A stretch of DNA of 64,000 nucleotides from an uncultured Clostridia bacterium (GTDB taxonomy: Bacteria; Bacillota; Clostridia; Oscillospirales; Ruminococcaceae), in the NCBI GenBank assembly GCA_947625125.1, contig CANQNF010000012.1:1-64000 (forward strand), read 5' to 3'. The translations under genes were made by a program, and so were the position numbers. Each line of letters starts with the position of its first letter. Positions within the stretch are counted from its first letter, which is position 1. The notes below the pieces were generated by a model. That model ran no database searches and was not told where the DNA came from. It saw only the letters and a list, made by a program, of their open reading frames with translations. Positions 61,931 to 64,000 of the stretch are shown one piece after another.

Positions 61931-62776
61931 CTATCTTTTGATTTCGATGAGCACGACCTCGGGGCGGTTGTTTACCCGCACCGGGATGAGGCTGTTGCCG
62001 ATACCTCGGCTTATCACGGTGTATCTGCCGGAAAACTCGTGCACCCCCTGGTAAAATTCCGGGAAGAACATCTGGTCGGGCGCGATCAGCCCTCCTATAA
62101 AAGGTATACGGGCCTGACCGCCGTGTGCGTGTCCGCAGACCGTCAGGTCCGCTCCCGCTTCGGCATACTCTTTGGCAAACTGCGGGCGATGACTTATTAA
62201 AAGGTTAAAGAGGCCGTCCTGCTCCAACGATCTGATCAAATCAAAATCGGGGTATTTCCTGTCGCAAACGCCCATTATATTGACCGCCACGCCGTCCATG
62301 ACAAAGAGCTCGGAGCTGTCCCGAAGAAGATGAACGCCGGCGTCCTCAAGAGATTTCAGCACCTCGGCATAAATCTCCGGCGGCAGGCGCTCCTCATGAT
62401 TTCCCGTGACATAATAGACCGGCGCGATCTGGGCAAGAGTTTCCATCAGCGAGACTGCGGCGGAAATGTCGCTGACCCGCGAATCGACAAGGTCGCCAGA
62501 AACGGTTATCAGGTCTGGCTCAGTCGACGCCGCAGCCTTAATCAGCGGGCCGTAATCACGGGGCTCGGGCTTTACATGTATGTCGGAAAGGTGGCAGATA
62601 CGTAGCCCCGCCAGGCTTTCGGGGAGGGCCTGCGAAGCGATCTCATAGCGAGCAAGCTGAATGGCGGTGTTTTCGTAAACGGCGTAGCCGATGGCCGCGC
62701 AGGTAAGAACTCCGACTGCGGCGGCTATCCCGACCGCCCTTTTCGCGGCCTTTTTCGACGGTTTTTCAGCAGTCAT
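61931..62776 (-). CDS. Membrane-anchored calcineurin-like metallophosphoesterase (YkuE-like)
   Basis: 281 residues from the ATG at 62776 (MTAEKPSKKAAKRAVG), seven bases after AAAGGAG. One N-terminal membrane helix (about 16-36), then the dimetal site: LSDIHVK, SGDLVDS, TGNHEE, ISHRPQF and CGHAHGGQ. Member of the YkuE/YaeI-like group, some of which act on lipid-linked or UDP-sugar phosphates; substrate unknown. Flanked by family I copies H and I. Confidence 0.92.
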   Translation of the reverse strand: MTAEKPSKKAAKRAVGIAAAVGVLTCAAIGYAVYENTAIQLARYEIASQALPESLAGLRICHLSDIHVKPEPRDYGPLIKAAASTEPDLITVSGDLVDSRVSDISAAVSLMETLAQIAPVYYVTGNHEERLPPEIYAEVLKSLEDAGVHLLRDSSELFVMDGVAVNIMGVCDRKYPDFDLIRSLEQDGLFNLLISHRPQFAKEYAEAGADLTVCGHAHGGQARIPFIGGLIAPDQMFFPEFYQGVHEFSGRYTVISRGIGNSLIPVRVNNRPEVVLIEIKR

Positions 62777-62845
62777 CACAAGGCTCCTTTCAGTGGTTTT
62801 TGTTTATTATAGCATATTTTTTCCGGGATGGCAAGGGCATGCGGC

Positions 62846-62930
62846 GCATCAAGAATACAGAATTCAGAAATCAGATGACAGAATTTCAAGGTGTCGCCTG
62901 CGGCGACAATTTAAAAACAGTGACAACGCG
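62846..62930. repeat. Family II composite repeat upstream of the metallophosphoesterase
   Basis: GCATCAAGAATACAG, CAGAATT/CAGAAAT/CAGATGA/CAGAATT units, AAGG, hairpin GTCGCC-TGC-GGCGAC, then AATTTAAAAA. It carries both ends of the composite form in one copy. Confidence 0.75.
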
Positions 62931-62991
62931 GGCGACCGAACGCCCCTGCTAATTTTGTATGCTCCCCGTACCTCCTGCGCACCGCCCGCAC

Positions 62992-63150
62992 CGGGGGACT
63001 GCGAGCCGGAACCTTGCAGAATCCATCGGGATAGTGCAAGGCGGAGCCCCGGCCCGCTCCGCGGGCCTTTCGTCGGCTTCGCCGACGAAAAAGCCGGCCG
63101 CCGGGGCGGCCGGCTGGGGGCTCCGCCCCCTCGGGTCAGCAGTCCCTGCG
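62992..63150. repeat. Family I multi-hairpin GC-rich element, copy I
   Basis: Outer GGGACTGC / GCAGTCCC and GGCGGAGCCCC / GGGGCTCCGCC enclose GGCCCGC-TCC-GCGGGCC, TTTCGTCGGC-TTC-GCCGACGAAA and AGCCGGCCGCC-GGG-GCGGCCGGCT. Confidence 0.9.
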
Positions 63151-63235
63151 GGCGAAGAAAACGGCATTGCAGGAGGCGGGAGGAGGAGCACGCACGCCAA
63201 AAACGCACATTACCCCCGAAATTCCTTAAAACCCC

Positions 63236-63264
63236 TTGACAGACTCCGAAAAACGTGCTAAAAT
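63236..63264 (+). promoter_or_regulatory. tRNA-Arg promoter
   Basis: TTGACA, 17 bases, TAAAAT, 17 bases before the tRNA. Confidence 0.88.
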
Positions 63265-63281
63265 AAGGGCGTTCCGCGTTT

Positions 63282-63358
63282 GTCTGCGTAGCTCAGTTGG
63301 ATAGAGCGACCGCCTCCTAAGCGGTAGGTCGGGTGTTCGAGTCACCTCGCGGACGCCA
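63282..63358 (+). tRNA. tRNA-Arg (anticodon CCT), CCA encoded
   Basis: 77 bases. Acceptor GTCTGCG/CGCGGAC, D arm TAGCTCAGTTGGATAGAGC, anticodon loop CTCCTAA, T arm GGGTGTTCGAGTCACC, discriminator G and genomic CCA. Reads AGG. Confidence 0.97.
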
Positions 63359-63365
63359 TATTTCA

Positions 63366-63394
63366 AGCCCGCTTCGGCGGGTTTTTGTTTTTTT
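63366..63394 (+). terminator. Terminator after tRNA-Arg
   Basis: AGCCCGC-TTCG-GCGGGTT stem, then TTTTGTTTTTTT. Confidence 0.92.
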
Positions 63395-63519
63395 GGCAGT
63401 TTTTGAGCGTCATCATGCGCCTCATAGAATATATGCACGTATAATCCCGATGAACAAAAATGACTATAATTGAAGCGCACATGTATGCTCAAAAAACAAA
63501 AAACGCTGTTCCCGTGCAG

Positions 63520-63548
63520 TTGACATTTCCCGCCGAACATGATAAAAT
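63520..63548 (+). promoter_or_regulatory. Promoter of the desulfoferrodoxin gene
   Basis: TTGACA, 17 bases, TAAAAT, 43 bases before the start. Confidence 0.85.
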
Positions 63549-63591
63549 ATATCCGAGGCTTCGGCCACCATTTTTACAGGAGGATTTTACC

Positions 63592-63975
63592 ATGAAAGAA
63601 TATTTCAGCTATGCAAAATGCCCGATCTGCGGCAATGTCGTCGAGGACGTCCTCGGCAGCCTTGAGCACGTCACCTGCTGCGGCAAACCGATGGAAAAGC
63701 TGACCGCAAATACCACCGACGCGGCCGTCGAAAAGCACGTTCCTCACGTCGAGGTTTCCGACGGCGAGCTCGTCGTCAGGGTCGGCTCAGTCGAGCACCC
63801 GATGACCAAGGAACACTATATAATGTGGGTCTCTCAGGTCTGCGGAAACCGCGAAAATAAGGTCATTTTGGCGCCCGAGCAGTCCACCGAGGTCCGCTTT
63901 CCCTATATGCCCGAGTGCAAAATCTACGCCTACTGCAACCTCCACGGCCTCTGGGTCAAGGAATTCAAGGCATAA
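63592..63975 (+). CDS. Desulfoferrodoxin (two-iron superoxide reductase)
   Basis: 127 residues from the ATG at 63592 (MKEYFSYAKCPICG) with AGGAGG upstream; the longer track start runs through the promoter. N-terminal desulforedoxin-like centre: CPIC and the CC pair in HVTCCGKPM. Superoxide-reductase domain: ligands in VEKHVPHVEV, SVEHPMTKEHYIMWV and the Cys/His of YCNLHGLWV. Reduces superoxide to peroxide without making O2, usual in anaerobes; works alongside the flavodiiron protein. Confidence 0.96.
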   Translation: MKEYFSYAKCPICGNVVEDVLGSLEHVTCCGKPMEKLTANTTDAAVEKHVPHVEVSDGELVVRVGSVEHPMTKEHYIMWVSQVCGNRENKVILAPEQSTEVRFPYMPECKIYAYCNLHGLWVKEFKA

Positions 63976-64000
63976 TTCGGCAAATAAATCGGTTAAATTT

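Overview
The window reads as chromosome of an anaerobic, probably spore-forming, moderately GC-rich Firmicute, most likely a gut Clostridia/Oscillospiraceae-type bacterium. This is an inference from gene content: HrcA/CIRCE-type groESL, a CotF-like coat protein, Gram-positive gene orders (SRP RNA-dnaX-ebfC-recR, mreBCD-mrdA), frequent TTG/GTG starts with strong AGGAGG sites, a flavodiiron protein and a desulfoferrodoxin for oxygen defence, and plant-glycan enzymes (GH2, GH5, GH27). No 16S rRNA or phylogenetic marker comparison was possible, so the genus is not assigned. No prophage, transposase, integrase or CRISPR array was seen.

Layout. 1-3.1 kb: minus-strand operon of an atypical OmpR-type regulator (Glu at the phospho-site), an acidic tail-anchored protein and an HtrA protease cut by the window edge. 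3.4-5.5 kb: groES-groEL under a CIRCE. 5.7-7.4 kb: SPFH protein, small ribbon-helix-helix-like protein and small membrane protein. 7.5-12.8 kb and 23.8-30.6 kb: two paralogous cassettes in the same order, LytTR regulator, sensorless GHKL kinase, ABC exporter half, ABC exporter half. The second is split by a hicAB module and long inverted repeats. 13-23.7 kb: amidohydrolase, CotF-like protein, mreB-mreC-mreD-mrdA, murA, a decayed ATPase/kinase remnant, a YycJ-like hydrolase, rlmH, GNAT. 30.7-39 kb: three HTH regulators, thyA-folA, radC, a four-part flavodiiron fusion, an SGNH lipoprotein. 39-43 kb: lacZ with a free-methionine-sulfoxide-reductase-like gene and an MBL gene. 43.3-50.7 kb: tRNA-Lys with a tandem repeat block, GH25 lysozyme plus a C39-like protein, an ion/anion permease, then the SRP RNA-dnaX-recR-tadA replication/repair block. 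50.8-59 kb: an isomerase/oxidoreductase sugar operon, a preQ1 riboswitch with queT, GH5 and GH27 glycosidases. 59.2-61.5 kb: rpmG-secE-nusG-rplK-rplA. 61.9-64 kb: metallophosphoesterase, tRNA-Arg, desulfoferrodoxin.

The most unusual content is non-coding. Family I is a set of nine GC-rich intergenic elements, most with an outer stem enclosing one to four perfect hairpins, usually with three-base loops. Family II is a set of about a dozen degenerate TAGAxxA/TCAGAxx repeat tracts, often arranged as large palindromes, that start exactly at or inside the stop codons of genes and in several cases encode the last residues of the protein. Long inverted copies of family II enclose the second kinase gene and the hicAB module. 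The two exporter operons share a 21-bp-period pair of direct repeats placed exactly 35 nt from the -10 hexamer, a likely LytTR binding site. Together these make the paired sensorless-kinase/ABC-exporter cassettes and the two repeat families the best candidates for undescribed biology here.
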